In this document: in pieces, positions 7,264-14,989 of the stretch
Layout of the letters: every line of letters begins with the position of its first letter
How positions within the stretch are numbered: position 1 is the first letter of the stretch
Assembly: GCA_902826795.1 (NCBI GenBank)
Contig: CADEGD010000004.1
Coordinates: 1-38,517, forward strand
DNA length: 38,517 nucleotides
Direction of reading: 5' to 3'
Source: an uncultured Acidobacteriota bacterium
GTDB lineage: Bacteria; Acidobacteriota; Blastocatellia; Pyrinomonadales; Pyrinomonadaceae
Made by a program: the position numbers and the translations under genes
The notes under the pieces: generated by a model
Databases searched by the model: none
What the model saw: only the letters and a program-made list of their open reading frames with translations
What the model was told of the DNA's origin: nothing

Positions 7264-8301
7264 ATGCCTTTGACGCGCGAACAACTCAGAGAACAGCTTA
7301 AGCGGCGGGAGATTAATCCCGTGTATGTGCTGTATGGCGCTGAGACCTACTTGCGCGCTATCGCGGCGAAGACGATCGCCGATCTTTCGTTCGGCACGGA
7401 GGACTTTCGCGATTTTAACGACGATGGCTTCACGCTGAGTATTCCGGATAACATTAAAAACGCGTTGGCGGCGGCTGATCAACTTCCGATGATGGCGGCG
7501 AGGCGGGTCGTGAAAATCACCGAGGTGCGCGTCGGCGCTTCATCGAACAAAGACACGTTAAAAGAAGAATACTTCGAGGCGCTGAAGGCGTATCTTGAAA
7601 ATCCTTCGCCGAGTTCTGTGGTGATCTTTGTTGCAGACGAACTGAACGGAAATCGAAAGGTCGGCAAGCTGCTGAAAGATCAGGCCGTTGCGGTTGACTT
7701 CCAACCACTCGACGATGCCGAGCTTGTAAAGTGGACACGGCAGGAATTGAAGAAGAGTGACGCGGAAATGGACGACCGAACGCTTCGTCATTTGATCGCA
7801 CTGATCGGGCCGGACGTGCGGCGGCTTACGATCGAGATAGAAAAGCTTGCGACGTCAGCTCTGCCGGACAAGACGATAGATGCAGACCTTGTTGATTCGC
7901 TCGTCGCGAATGTCCGAGAAATACCGAACTTCGACCTGACCGACAACCTCGTTAGCGGCAATCGGAAAAAAGCGATTCAGGTGCTGACCAAGATCCTTAA
8001 CGACGGTGCCGAGCCGATCGCACTGATCGGCCTTCTTTCCTACAACTATCGACGCCTGCTGATCGCAAAAGACCTAATGGATCGCGGAGCCGACCGCAGC
8101 ACGGTCACGAAAGCCGCGAAGCTCTACGGTAATCCCGAACACTTTCTATCAACCGCCCGCCGAGCCGACCTGTCAAAATTAAAGCACGCCGTCGTACGTC
8201 TCGCTGAAACCGACCTCGCGATCAAAACTTCTGTCGGCGGCTCTGGTATTAAAGGGTCGCGGCTTCAGCTTGAAATGCTCGTATGCGAACTCGCTGGATA
8301 A
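7264..8301 (+). CDS. holA: DNA polymerase III delta subunit
   Basis: HolA opens the beta sliding clamp within the clamp-loader complex. The 345-residue product begins like HolA proteins (REQLKRREINPVYVLYGAETYL) with the conserved YGxE of the degenerate ATPase site. It continues with an FRDFNDDGF-type beta strand, LPMMAARRVVKI and the C-terminal collar domain (LIGLLSYNYRRLLIAKDL, LAETDLAIKTS). The ATG at 7264 gives a family-typical N-terminus. The preceding gene is lptE, which supports the call. No strong ribosome-binding site is seen because the repeat lies directly upstream. Confidence 0.92.
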   Translation: MPLTREQLREQLKRREINPVYVLYGAETYLRAIAAKTIADLSFGTEDFRDFNDDGFTLSIPDNIKNALAAADQLPMMAARRVVKITEVRVGASSNKDTLKEEYFEALKAYLENPSPSSVVIFVADELNGNRKVGKLLKDQAVAVDFQPLDDAELVKWTRQELKKSDAEMDDRTLRHLIALIGPDVRRLTIEIEKLATSALPDKTIDADLVDSLVANVREIPNFDLTDNLVSGNRKKAIQVLTKILNDGAEPIALIGLLSYNYRRLLIAKDLMDRGADRSTVTKAAKLYGNPEHFLSTARRADLSKLKHAVVRLAETDLAIKTSVGGSGIKGSRLQLEMLVCELAG

Positions 8302-8309
8302 TCGTAAAG

Positions 8310-8717
8310 CTAGTTCGCGTAGGGGCTTACAAGAACCTTCCCCTCGTAGTCGATCAACCCGAGCCGGACACGATCAAGCCACCCGGCCCTTCCGAGAACC
8401 GAGCGGGCTATCATTTCGTCCGCCGCGAAATACACCATTGATTCAGTTCGTATTCCCAGAACTTCGATTTCAATAATATGCGGATGCACCGCAAAACTGC
8501 CCGTCACAGTCGCAACCGATATAGGCGCAGAATTCTCGATATCGATGCCCAGTAATTCTCCATGTGAGCGTTTGAAGATACAGTGGCTCGAACCGGTATC
8601 GAGTTTGGCTTCGCACTCAACCGCATTATCTCCGCGCAACAAAACCGCCGTTAAGCTAATGCCCGACTTAAGCGTATTGTATAGATAGGTTTGCTCAAAG
8701 GTAAGGGTCTCACTCAC
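8310..8717 (-). CDS. Retropepsin-like aspartic protease domain protein
   Basis: A 135-residue single-domain protein. LDTGSS (catalytic DTG at 40-42) and a downstream hydrophobic-Gly motif (SVLGRAGWLD, about 109-118) are the two hallmarks of retropepsin-fold proteases, which act as dimers. No signal peptide or membrane segment is seen, so it should be cytoplasmic. The GTG start at 8717 overlaps the TGA of the upstream DUF5678 gene (GTGA), indicating translational coupling. Substrate and role are unknown. The 3' ends of this gene and holA are only 8 nt apart, convergent. Confidence 0.75.
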   Translation of the reverse strand: MSETLTFEQTYLYNTLKSGISLTAVLLRGDNAVECEAKLDTGSSHCIFKRSHGELLGIDIENSAPISVATVTGSFAVHPHIIEIEVLGIRTESMVYFAADEMIARSVLGRAGWLDRVRLGLIDYEGKVLVSPYAN

Positions 8718-9055
8718 GAGATCCAGCCTCCGGTGAATGAATCGGGTTCCTCGTCGGCGATTAGCTCAACGAACGGAACCTGCACACCGGCTTCTTTGGC
8801 TGCGTTGTAAACCTCAACTGCCGTTGAGCCAACCGCAACGAGGTGGCCACCATCAAGTGCGACCCACTTCCCAAGATAATTCCGACGATTTTCGTTTATC
8901 CAGGCCAGTGACTTATGTGAAGGAGGCGGGGAGGATAGAGCATTTAAAACGCCGTTTTGTTCACGTTTCTCTTCCAGCCACCGCAGAATACTCTCCTGCT
9001 CAACAGGCGGAAGCGCTTGTATCGTCGTCTTGATTTGTTCGAGATTTGCCGCCAT
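8714..9055 (-). CDS. DUF5678 domain protein
   Basis: The C-terminal part, WINENRRNYLGKWVALDGG followed by HLVAVGSTAVEVYNAAKEAG and VPFVELI, matches the small DUF5678 family of unknown function. From the ATG at 9055 the protein has 113 residues: an N-terminal helical segment (about 1-34) and the DUF5678 domain at about 51-98. Longer in-frame starts exist up to 9253 but would translate through intergenic repeats, and a possible -10 box (TATGCT) lies just upstream of 9055, so the short form is preferred. It is translationally coupled to the retropepsin-like gene. The pairing suggests a joint, perhaps regulatory, function; that is inference. Confidence 0.7.
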   Translation of the reverse strand: MAANLEQIKTTIQALPPVEQESILRWLEEKREQNGVLNALSSPPPSHKSLAWINENRRNYLGKWVALDGGHLVAVGSTAVEVYNAAKEAGVQVPFVELIADEEPDSFTGGWIS

Positions 9056-9150
9056 TTCTTCAATGTTAGCATAACTTTCTCGCATTAAGTTTGCGGATTG
9101 CGAGGCCCGAATTTCAGCCAACATCAGGAGCGTCAAAGTCACAGCGAAAG

Positions 9151-9183
9151 AGCCCGCGCTCCGGACGTATCTCGGCGCGGGCT
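9151..9183. terminator. GC-rich hairpin, possible terminator
   Basis: AGCCCGCGC (9151-9159) pairs with GCGCGGGCT (9175-9183) across a 15-nt loop. It lies between two - strand genes and could end transcription of the pilT operon, though the downstream run on the - strand is not a clean T tract. Confidence 0.4.
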
Positions 9184-9195
9184 TCCTGAATTTGG

Positions 9196-9280
9196 ATTGT
9201 AGGGGCAGCAACTGTTGCTGCCGGCGGGTGTCTTGCCTGGGAAAAGGAGACAAAGCCGGGCGGGGTCGTGCCCCTACAAT
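9196..9280. repeat. Intergenic inverted repeat with ATTGTAGGGGCA ends
   Basis: ATTGTAGGGGCA (9196-9207) pairs perfectly with TGCCCCTACAAT (9269-9280). A nested hairpin GCAGCAA/TTGCTGC lies at 9205-9221. The boundaries and nested structure suggest a small non-autonomous element or REP-type repeat between two - strand operons. Confidence 0.65.
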
Positions 9281-9306
9281 TTGTACGGCGAAAACTCGCC
9301 GAACAG

Positions 9307-10041
9307 TTAGATCGCTTCGGCGCCGAGGCCGCGATTCATGTAGTAGTAGAGGTCGTTGAAATCCATTACCGCCCGATTCAAGATGAGCGGCAGCTGAGGC
9401 ATATCGGCCGTGTTGATGATCAGGTTCAGGTTGCGTAAGAAAGCTTCGTGAGCATTCATCGTCGTGCCTTCGTCTTCGAGCGAGACAAGGAAAAGCCGAC
9501 GGCGCTCGTTCGAATACATGGCATTCGCCTTTTGCTGAAGGATCGCGGCACCGCCGAATTCGGCGGCGAAATCGGGCGAAAAGATCACGATCTCGGTCTT
9601 GCCTTCACGCAGGCGTTCGTTCGCCTGTGCCGGCGTTTGGGCGATGTAGACGCGATAGCCGGCGTCGCTGAGTTTTTGAGCGGCCTCGTCACGTTTACTG
9701 CCAAGACAGAGAAGAACCCGGCGCGGTTTCTTTGAAGGATCGTCAGAAGATTCAACCTTTTCGTTGCCGGTTTTCAGCGCACCGAGAAGCATCTTCAGCG
9801 CGTTGTTGATCTCGTAATCGGACTGCTTCTCGGCAAAGCTGCCGCCGGTCGTGTCAACCGGAGCCGCGGCTTTGTTTTCCGCAAGCTGTTGCACCGTCGC
9901 CGACCCCTGTCCGCCCTTGAGATCTTTGTTGGCGCGAAGCATGTTCTGGCATCGCGGGCAGCGGACGGTGAAGTTACCGCTCGGTATCTTTGATTCGTCG
10001 AGCTGAAGTGAGACTGAGCAATTGTCGCAGCGAATGATCAT
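9307..10041 (-). CDS. Zinc-ribbon protein with degenerate receiver-like domain
   Basis: The N-terminus (1-36) is an MJ0042-type zinc ribbon with two Cys pairs, CDNC and CPRC. A low-complexity linker (about 37-105) follows, then an alpha/beta domain from about 107 (RRVLLCLGS, then DAGYRVYIAQTPAQA, then EIVIFSPDF and RRLFLVSL) resembling a two-component receiver. The end of the third strand has Ser-Pro rather than the phosphoaccepting Asp, and the first strand lacks the acidic pair, so phosphorylation is unlikely. It starts 25 nt after the pilT stop on the same strand and probably shares its mRNA, suggesting a role in type IV pilus function or control (inference). 244 residues, cytoplasmic. Confidence 0.72.
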   Translation of the reverse strand: MIIRCDNCSVSLQLDESKIPSGNFTVRCPRCQNMLRANKDLKGGQGSATVQQLAENKAAAPVDTTGGSFAEKQSDYEINNALKMLLGALKTGNEKVESSDDPSKKPRRVLLCLGSKRDEAAQKLSDAGYRVYIAQTPAQANERLREGKTEIVIFSPDFAAEFGGAAILQQKANAMYSNERRRLFLVSLEDEGTTMNAHEAFLRNLNLIINTADMPQLPLILNRAVMDFNDLYYYMNRGLGAEAI

Positions 10042-10065
10042 GGTTTTAAGTCGCGGGCAAAAGGA

Positions 10066-11274
10066 TTAATCCATCATGTCGAGCACTGAGGAGCTCGAGT
10101 TCATCACGGCGGGCGGCGGCATCATTACATCGACGGCCGGCCGCGACATTCGGTCTTTATTCAGATAGTCTTCGGTCGATGAAAGGCCTTTCAGCTGCAG
10201 AAGCAGGTTGTTCTGATTGGTAGCGTATGACAAGCCGTCTTCGAGGGTGATGACCTTGTCTTCGATCATCTGACGGATCACGCCGTCAAAATCCTGCATT
10301 CCGTCGATCTCGCCATCGCGGATCGCGTCGAGCAAAGTCTTTCCTTCGCTTTCACCCTTCTCGATATATTCGCGCGTACGCGGATTCGATTTGAGAATTT
10401 CAACCGCCGCCATTCGGCCTTTGCCGTCGGCCCGCGGTATCAAACGCTGCGAGACGATGTAGCGGAATGTCTGAGCCAAGCGGGTTCTGATAACTTTCTC
10501 TTCGTTCTTCGGATAGAGGCCGATGATACGGTCGATAGTTTTTGACGCGTCGATCGTGTGAAGCGTCGAGAGAACGAGGTGGCCGGTTTCGGCCGCTTCG
10601 AGCGCGATCTCGGTCGTTTCGATGTCACGCATTTCGCCGACGAGGATAACTTTCGGAGCCTGTCGCAATGCGGCTCTCAGGGCTGAAGCAAAATCTTTCG
10701 TATCGGCACCGACCTCGCGCTGGTTGATCGTGCTCTTCTTGTGGTTGTGCAGAAACTCGATCGGGTCTTCGATCGTCACGATGTGGTACGACTTCGTTTC
10801 GTTGATCTGATCGATGATCGCCGCCAGCGTCGAGCTTTTTCCCGATCCGGTCGGGCCGGTGAGCAGCACGATGCCGTTGCGGATGTTGCAAACGTCACGA
10901 AGCTGCGTCGGGATATTAAGCTGCTCGAAAGACGGAATCTCGTGCGGAATAACACGCATCACGATCGAATAAGAATTCCGCTGCTGAAAGATATTTACGC
11001 GAAAGCGGCATTTTCCCGGCAAAGCGTAGCTCAGGTCGGACGTGCGCGTCTTTGCAAGCTGGAGAGCCGCGTCCGGATTTCCGCGAAGTATCGACATCGC
11101 GATCATCTCGGTTTGAAAAGCCGTTAACCGGCCCATTCCAAGCGGCGTCGCGGAATAAAGGGTTCCGTTGATCTCTACCTGCGGTTTTTGTCCGCATGAG
11201 AAGTTCAGATCGCTGACATTATCTGAGATAAGCAGCATCTGCTCTATGATCGGTGCAACATCAAGCAAGCTCAT
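10066..11274 (-). CDS. pilT: Twitching motility ATPase PilT
   Basis: Hexameric ATPase that powers retraction of type IV pili at the inner membrane base. The 402-residue product has the PilT N-terminal PAS-like domain, Walker A GPTGSGKS (140-147), the Asp box VTIEDPIEF, Walker B LVGEMRD (211-217) and the His box HLVLSTLHT. The C-terminal region is longer than usual: after about 375 there is a Met/Pro/Ser-rich tail (VMMPPPAVMNSSSS) absent from classical PilT. The ATG at 11274 gives the normal N-terminus MSLLDVAPIIEQ. No pilB or pilC gene is nearby; the downstream partner is a zinc-ribbon/receiver-like protein. Confidence 0.93.
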   Translation of the reverse strand: MSLLDVAPIIEQMLLISDNVSDLNFSCGQKPQVEINGTLYSATPLGMGRLTAFQTEMIAMSILRGNPDAALQLAKTRTSDLSYALPGKCRFRVNIFQQRNSYSIVMRVIPHEIPSFEQLNIPTQLRDVCNIRNGIVLLTGPTGSGKSSTLAAIIDQINETKSYHIVTIEDPIEFLHNHKKSTINQREVGADTKDFASALRAALRQAPKVILVGEMRDIETTEIALEAAETGHLVLSTLHTIDASKTIDRIIGLYPKNEEKVIRTRLAQTFRYIVSQRLIPRADGKGRMAAVEILKSNPRTREYIEKGESEGKTLLDAIRDGEIDGMQDFDGVIRQMIEDKVITLEDGLSYATNQNNLLLQLKGLSSTEDYLNKDRMSRPAVDVMMPPPAVMNSSSSVLDMMD

Positions 11275-11363
11275 TTGTTGAGTAGGTGGGCAAGAGACTA
11301 AAAGAGATGATTTCTGCCGAGGGTTTACCGGCTAAAAGGAGGCGGCCTTAGAAGACCAGCTTC

Positions 11364-11393
11364 ATTATTGCCCATTGATGCCGGATAGTGCAA
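11364..11393 (-). promoter_or_regulatory. Possible promoter of pilT
   Basis: On the - strand TTGCAC (11388-11393) and AATAAT (11364-11369) are separated by 18 nt, about 90 nt upstream of the pilT ATG. The match is moderate. The rest of the gap 11275-11480 shows no gene. Confidence 0.35.
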
Positions 11394-11480
11394 GAACTTT
11401 TTATACGGTGTTAAACCCTTTAAGGGATTTGTGCGTAAGAGCCTTTGCCTGGATTGGATGTTTGGTGGGACTTAAGTAGG

Positions 11481-12110
11481 TCAGCCCTGAGCCAGATCGC
11501 GTGCTCGACGAAAGTTTTCATATAGGCCCGCATCATCTTCATTGGCTAGAGCCGAGATGAGTGCAGCGGAATCCGCCCCGGCTTTAAGTACGGATGGGAT
11601 ATCTTCGAGGCGAATACCGCCAATCGCAACAAGCGGAAAGGCTCCGATTGCTTCGCGAACTTCTCGAATTCCTTCAAGACCGACGACCGGATCGGGGGTT
11701 TCTTTGGTACGTGTCGAGAAGACCGGGCCGATCGCGAGATAGTCGATCGACAGGTTGACGGCTTCGATGGCTTGCCCGACCGAGTGCGCCGAGTATCCGA
11801 TGATCGCCTCTTCGCCCAACAGCTTTCTCGCTTCGATCGGCGGAAGATCGTCTTGTCCTAGGTGTACTCCATGAGCTTTCGCGGCGATCGCGATATCCAC
11901 GCGGTCATTGACGATAACCCTCATTCCGAACTCGTTCGCGATCTTTAGTGCTTTCAATACCTCATCATAAAAAGCGCGGCTTGACGCGGATTTCTCCCTA
12001 ATCTGCACGAAACGACTGCCCGCTTCCGCAAACGATCGGATCTGATCCGCGTGCGGCATTCCCGCAAGCTCGATGTTCGTTATCGGATAGATCTTCGGAA
12101 GCCTCAGCAA
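11481..12110 (-). CDS. thiE: Thiamine-phosphate synthase
   Basis: Joins the thiazole and pyrimidine moieties to make thiamine phosphate. The 209-residue TIM-barrel protein carries the ThiE motifs FVQIREKSAS, VIVNDRVDIA, GVHLGQDDLP, AIGPVFSTRTKE and PLVAIGGI. The apparent start is TTG at 12110, only 3 nt after the stop of the upstream acetyltransferase gene, so it is the third gene of the queA operon. No other thi gene is in the window. Confidence 0.93.
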   Translation of the reverse strand: MLRLPKIYPITNIELAGMPHADQIRSFAEAGSRFVQIREKSASSRAFYDEVLKALKIANEFGMRVIVNDRVDIAIAAKAHGVHLGQDDLPPIEARKLLGEEAIIGYSAHSVGQAIEAVNLSIDYLAIGPVFSTRTKETPDPVVGLEGIREVREAIGAFPLVAIGGIRLEDIPSVLKAGADSAALISALANEDDAGLYENFRRARDLAQG

Positions 12111-12113
12111 GGT

Positions 12114-12647
12114 CTAGATGAGGGATTTGACCATGAGGAAGCAGTCCTCACCGTCGGAATAGTATTTTGTAAGCCGGTTGACCAGCGAATACCCCGCGTC
12201 GAGATATAGCTGTTTTGCCGCGAGATTGCTTACACGGAGTTCGAGAACGATCGTGCTCGCACCTTTGGCCCGAAGCACTTCATCCAGATGATTCAGGAGT
12301 TGGCCGGCGAGCCCACGGCGGCGGTGTTCGGGGGCAACGCCAATGGTCGTCAGGTGCGCGGTTCCATCCTGGTTGACCAAAACGAAAACGAATGCGGCCA
12401 TCACACCTTCGGCCGTCGTCATTTGATAGCTGATAGATCGCGGTTCGTTGAAAAGATAAGCGAAGGTGTATTTCGTGTAATTTTCGCCGTTACGAAAACA
12501 GCGAAGATTCAGCCGGAGAACTTCCTTTGACTGCTTCTCCGTTAGCGGCTGAAGAGAGTACGTAGTTGACGGCGCGGGCAAGATGATCTCGGGAGCGACC
12601 TCTCGAGCTGGTGCAAAAAGATTCCTGATCGAATCGATAAACGCCAT
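12114..12647 (-). CDS. RimI-like GNAT N-acetyltransferase
   Basis: A GNAT acetyltransferase of 177 residues. The acetyl-CoA motif A is clear at TIGVAPEHRRRGLAGQLL, followed by LELRVSNLAAKQLYLDAGY, the typical RimI-type end of the fold. An N-terminal extension of about 30 residues precedes the GNAT core. RimI acetylates the N-terminus of ribosomal protein S18, but close relatives modify other targets, so the symbol is withheld. The ATG at 12647 lies 5 nt after queA, and thiE follows after 3 nt, so this is the middle gene of one operon. Confidence 0.85.
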   Translation of the reverse strand: MAFIDSIRNLFAPAREVAPEIILPAPSTTYSLQPLTEKQSKEVLRLNLRCFRNGENYTKYTFAYLFNEPRSISYQMTTAEGVMAAFVFVLVNQDGTAHLTTIGVAPEHRRRGLAGQLLNHLDEVLRAKGASTIVLELRVSNLAAKQLYLDAGYSLVNRLTKYYSDGEDCFLMVKSLI

Positions 12648-12652
12648 CGTGC

Positions 12653-13684
12653 TTAGGTGATCAGCATACAGTCGCCATAGCTGTAAAAGCGATAACCGGC
12701 GGCGACTGCGTGTCGATAGGATTTCATTATAAGTTCGTGGCCGCCGAAAGTTGAAACCAGCGCGAGCAGAGAACTTTTCGGGAGGTGGAAATTGGTCAGC
12801 AGTCCGTCGATAGCCTGGAAACGGTAGCCGGGAAGGACCGTCAGTTCGGCCAGCCCCGACGAGGCCTCGAAGCGACCAAACTTGCCGTACACGCTCTCCA
12901 GCGTCCGCGTGGTCGTCGTCCCGACGGCGATAATACGACGGCCGTCGTCCTTTGCGTTTGAGAGAGTCTGTGCCGCGTCCGCATTTACTTCATACCTTTC
13001 GCCCTGCACGCGATGGTCTGCCAGATCTTCAACCTTGACCGGCTCGAAAGTACCGTAACCTACATGCAGCGTGATCTCGACTATCTCGACGCCTTGCCCA
13101 CGAAGGAGTTCGAACATTTGCGGCGTGAAGTGAAGCCCTGCAGTCGGGGCCGCGATCGCTCCCGAGCTTTGGGCGTACACGGTTTGATATCGCTCTCGGT
13201 CACGGTCGATGGCGTCGCGGTCGCGCTTGATGTAGGGCGGCAGCGGCGTGCGGCCGAACCTTTCGATCGCTTCTTCGATCGGCGTATCAGTTTTGAAAGA
13301 TATGATCACCTGGCCATCGTCGAAACGTTCGACGATAGTTCCGGACAATTCTTCGCCGAACGAAATCGACCGACCAGGAGGCAGTCGGCGAGCCGGCCTT
13401 GCAAGAGCTGTCCAATTTTTGTCCTCCCGCTCCTGGACAAGGAAGATCTCGACCGATGCCCCTGTTTCCGATCGTCCCAAAAGGCGTGCCGGGAAGACCT
13501 TTGTGTTGTTCACGACGAGAACGTCACCTGGATGGAGCAAATCGGGAAGTTGGCTAAACGATGAATCTGTGTACTCGGACGCTGCCCGGTCTATAAGAAG
13601 CAGCCGAGAACGGTCTCGCTGATCGAGCGGCTCAGTCGCGATGAGGTCGGAAGGAAGGTGAAAATCGAGTTCCGAGAGATGCAT
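12653..13684 (-). CDS. queA: S-adenosylmethionine:tRNA ribosyltransferase-isomerase
   Basis: Transfers and rearranges the ribosyl part of AdoMet onto 7-aminomethyl-deazaguanine in tRNA to give epoxyqueuosine. The 343-residue product shows the family pattern throughout: SELDFHLPSDLIATEPL at the N-terminus, PGDVLVVNNTKVFPARL, PLPPYIKR, YAQSSGAIAAPTAGLHFT, LHVGYGTFEPV, AVGTTTTRTLES and NFHLPKSSLL. The ATG at 13684 is typical. It leads the operon queA, rimI-like, thiE, read from a promoter with a consensus -10 box about 40 nt upstream. Confidence 0.96.
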   Translation of the reverse strand: MHLSELDFHLPSDLIATEPLDQRDRSRLLLIDRAASEYTDSSFSQLPDLLHPGDVLVVNNTKVFPARLLGRSETGASVEIFLVQEREDKNWTALARPARRLPPGRSISFGEELSGTIVERFDDGQVIISFKTDTPIEEAIERFGRTPLPPYIKRDRDAIDRDRERYQTVYAQSSGAIAAPTAGLHFTPQMFELLRGQGVEIVEITLHVGYGTFEPVKVEDLADHRVQGERYEVNADAAQTLSNAKDDGRRIIAVGTTTTRTLESVYGKFGRFEASSGLAELTVLPGYRFQAIDGLLTNFHLPKSSLLALVSTFGGHELIMKSYRHAVAAGYRFYSYGDCMLIT

Positions 13685-13723
13685 TAAAAAAACCTAAAGT
13701 CTTGTAGACAAACGATGTTTTGG

Positions 13724-13752
13724 ATTATACTTGCGGCGACACCCGTAAAGAA
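13724..13752 (-). promoter_or_regulatory. Promoter of the queA operon
   Basis: On the - strand a perfect TATAAT lies at 13724-13729, with a weak -35 (TTCTTT, 13747-13752) 17 nt upstream. It predicts a leader of about 30 nt before the queA ATG. Confidence 0.6.
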
Positions 13753-13921
13753 GTACACCGTGTCCCGATTCTATTTGAAAGCGGACAGAAGATAGTTCCA
13801 AAGCGTTCGCCGAAGAATGACCGGCTGACACGGAAGGTTTGGACCGAGGTTTGCTGTACGTAGTTTTGGAGGGAGTTCTCGCACTTTCGTGCAAGAATTT
13901 GGGGTAGGTAACGAAGACACA

Positions 13922-13936
13922 ATCAAAGGAGATATC
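13922..13936 (+). promoter_or_regulatory. Ribosome-binding site of the crystallin-like gene
   Basis: AAAGGAGATATC directly precedes the ATG at 13937 and selects it over an upstream in-frame ATG at 13889. No convincing promoter was found in the gap 13753-13936. Confidence 0.7.
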
Positions 13937-14866
13937 ATGCGAGTACTGAAACTTGGATTACTAAGTTCAATTGCCTTGGTCGCGTTCGGCGCCGCATTCT
14001 CGGCAGAGGTCCGGGCTCAGAATGAGAGGATGCTCGGCGGCGGATCAGGCATCACAGTTTTTGAAGACCGTAACTTTAGGGGCGACGCTGCTACGTACCA
14101 GAGCAATCAGTCAAACCTAAACTCAAGGTTCAATAACCGGATATCGAGCATCCGCGTTGGAAACGGCGAGACTTGGCAGATCTGCGATCAAGCCAACTAT
14201 CGAGGCCAATGTGTCAATGTTACCGGCGAAGAAAGCGATCTGGGCCAAAACAATTGGGACAATAGGATCTCGTCTATGCGTCGCGTTAGTGGCGGCTGGA
14301 ACCCGGGGAATCCTGGAAATGGTGAGGCAGTAAATCCACCTTCATGGGCCGTGGGGACATTTTACGGAACCGCGTCAAACGGCACACAAATCACGTTGAA
14401 CATAAGTAACAACGGGAGTATAACGGCGAACATCGGCGGTTCGGTCAACTACGGATGGTATCAACGCGGCAACATGATTCGTGTGAATGAAGCATTGGCC
14501 CGCGTCACCCGACGGGGCGATGGCTTCGCTACAACAAGGACTGATACGGGTGAAAGGATCACTTATTCCCGAGACAGTTTTGGCGGAAACCCAGGTTATC
14601 CAGGAGACTCGGGCGATCAGATATCTCCGCCGAACTGGGCAAGAGGAACTTTTCGCGGAAGAGCATCCGACGGCACTCGCATCACGTTGACTATTTATGA
14701 CGATGGCAGAGTGACTGCAAACATCGGCGGCTCGTTGAATTACGGATCGTTTCTGCGCGGCAATATGTTGCGGATGAACGAAGGCTTGGCTCGCATTTCG
14801 CGAAGCGGAAACGGCTTTACGACTACTCGCACGGATAATGGAGAAGTTATCTTCTATTCGCGGTAG
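13937..14866 (+). CDS. Secreted beta/gamma-crystallin protein with duplicated C-terminal domain
   Basis: A 309-residue exported protein with a signal peptide (about 1-28, ending VRA-Q). Residues about 38-117 form one beta/gamma-crystallin domain of two Greek-key halves (FEDRNFRG and DQANYRGQ). Each half ends in the calcium-binding pattern (N/D)(N/D)xx(S/T)S: NNRISS at 66-71 and DNRISS at 108-113. A Gly/Pro/Asn linker follows, then two copies of an unfamiliar ~80-residue domain (133-212 and 230-309) sharing PPxWAxGTF, ITLxI, TANIGGSxNYG, RGNM and TTRTDxGE. They are a tandem duplication. The role is not known; calcium-stabilised extracellular or periplasmic function is likely. It is monocistronic, closed by a strong terminator. 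Confidence 0.85.
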   Translation: MRVLKLGLLSSIALVAFGAAFSAEVRAQNERMLGGGSGITVFEDRNFRGDAATYQSNQSNLNSRFNNRISSIRVGNGETWQICDQANYRGQCVNVTGEESDLGQNNWDNRISSMRRVSGGWNPGNPGNGEAVNPPSWAVGTFYGTASNGTQITLNISNNGSITANIGGSVNYGWYQRGNMIRVNEALARVTRRGDGFATTRTDTGERITYSRDSFGGNPGYPGDSGDQISPPNWARGTFRGRASDGTRITLTIYDDGRVTANIGGSLNYGSFLRGNMLRMNEGLARISRSGNGFTTTRTDNGEVIFYSR

Positions 14867-14888
14867 CGACTACTATTTTTAGAAAGCA

Positions 14889-14921
14889 ACAGCGTACCTT
14901 TAACCGGTACGCTGTTTTTTT
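14889..14921 (+). terminator. Rho-independent terminator
   Basis: A perfect 10-bp stem ACAGCGTACC (14889-14898)/GGTACGCTGT (14906-14915) with a 7-nt loop is followed by an uninterrupted T run to 14921. This is the clearest terminator in the window. Confidence 0.9.
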
Positions 14922-14989
14922 GAATAGACCATGCCATCCGCCTCTTCTTACGATCTGCGAACGATAACCAACAGGCCGCTTCGGAACCG

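Noticed and set aside
9056..9253. N-terminal extension of the DUF5678 gene
   Set aside because: It is read through intergenic repeats and a GC-rich hairpin, and gives no domain.
13889..13936. Upstream in-frame start of the crystallin-like gene
   Set aside because: The ATG at 13937 has a strong AAAGGAGA site and opens a proper signal peptide; the longer form would bury it.
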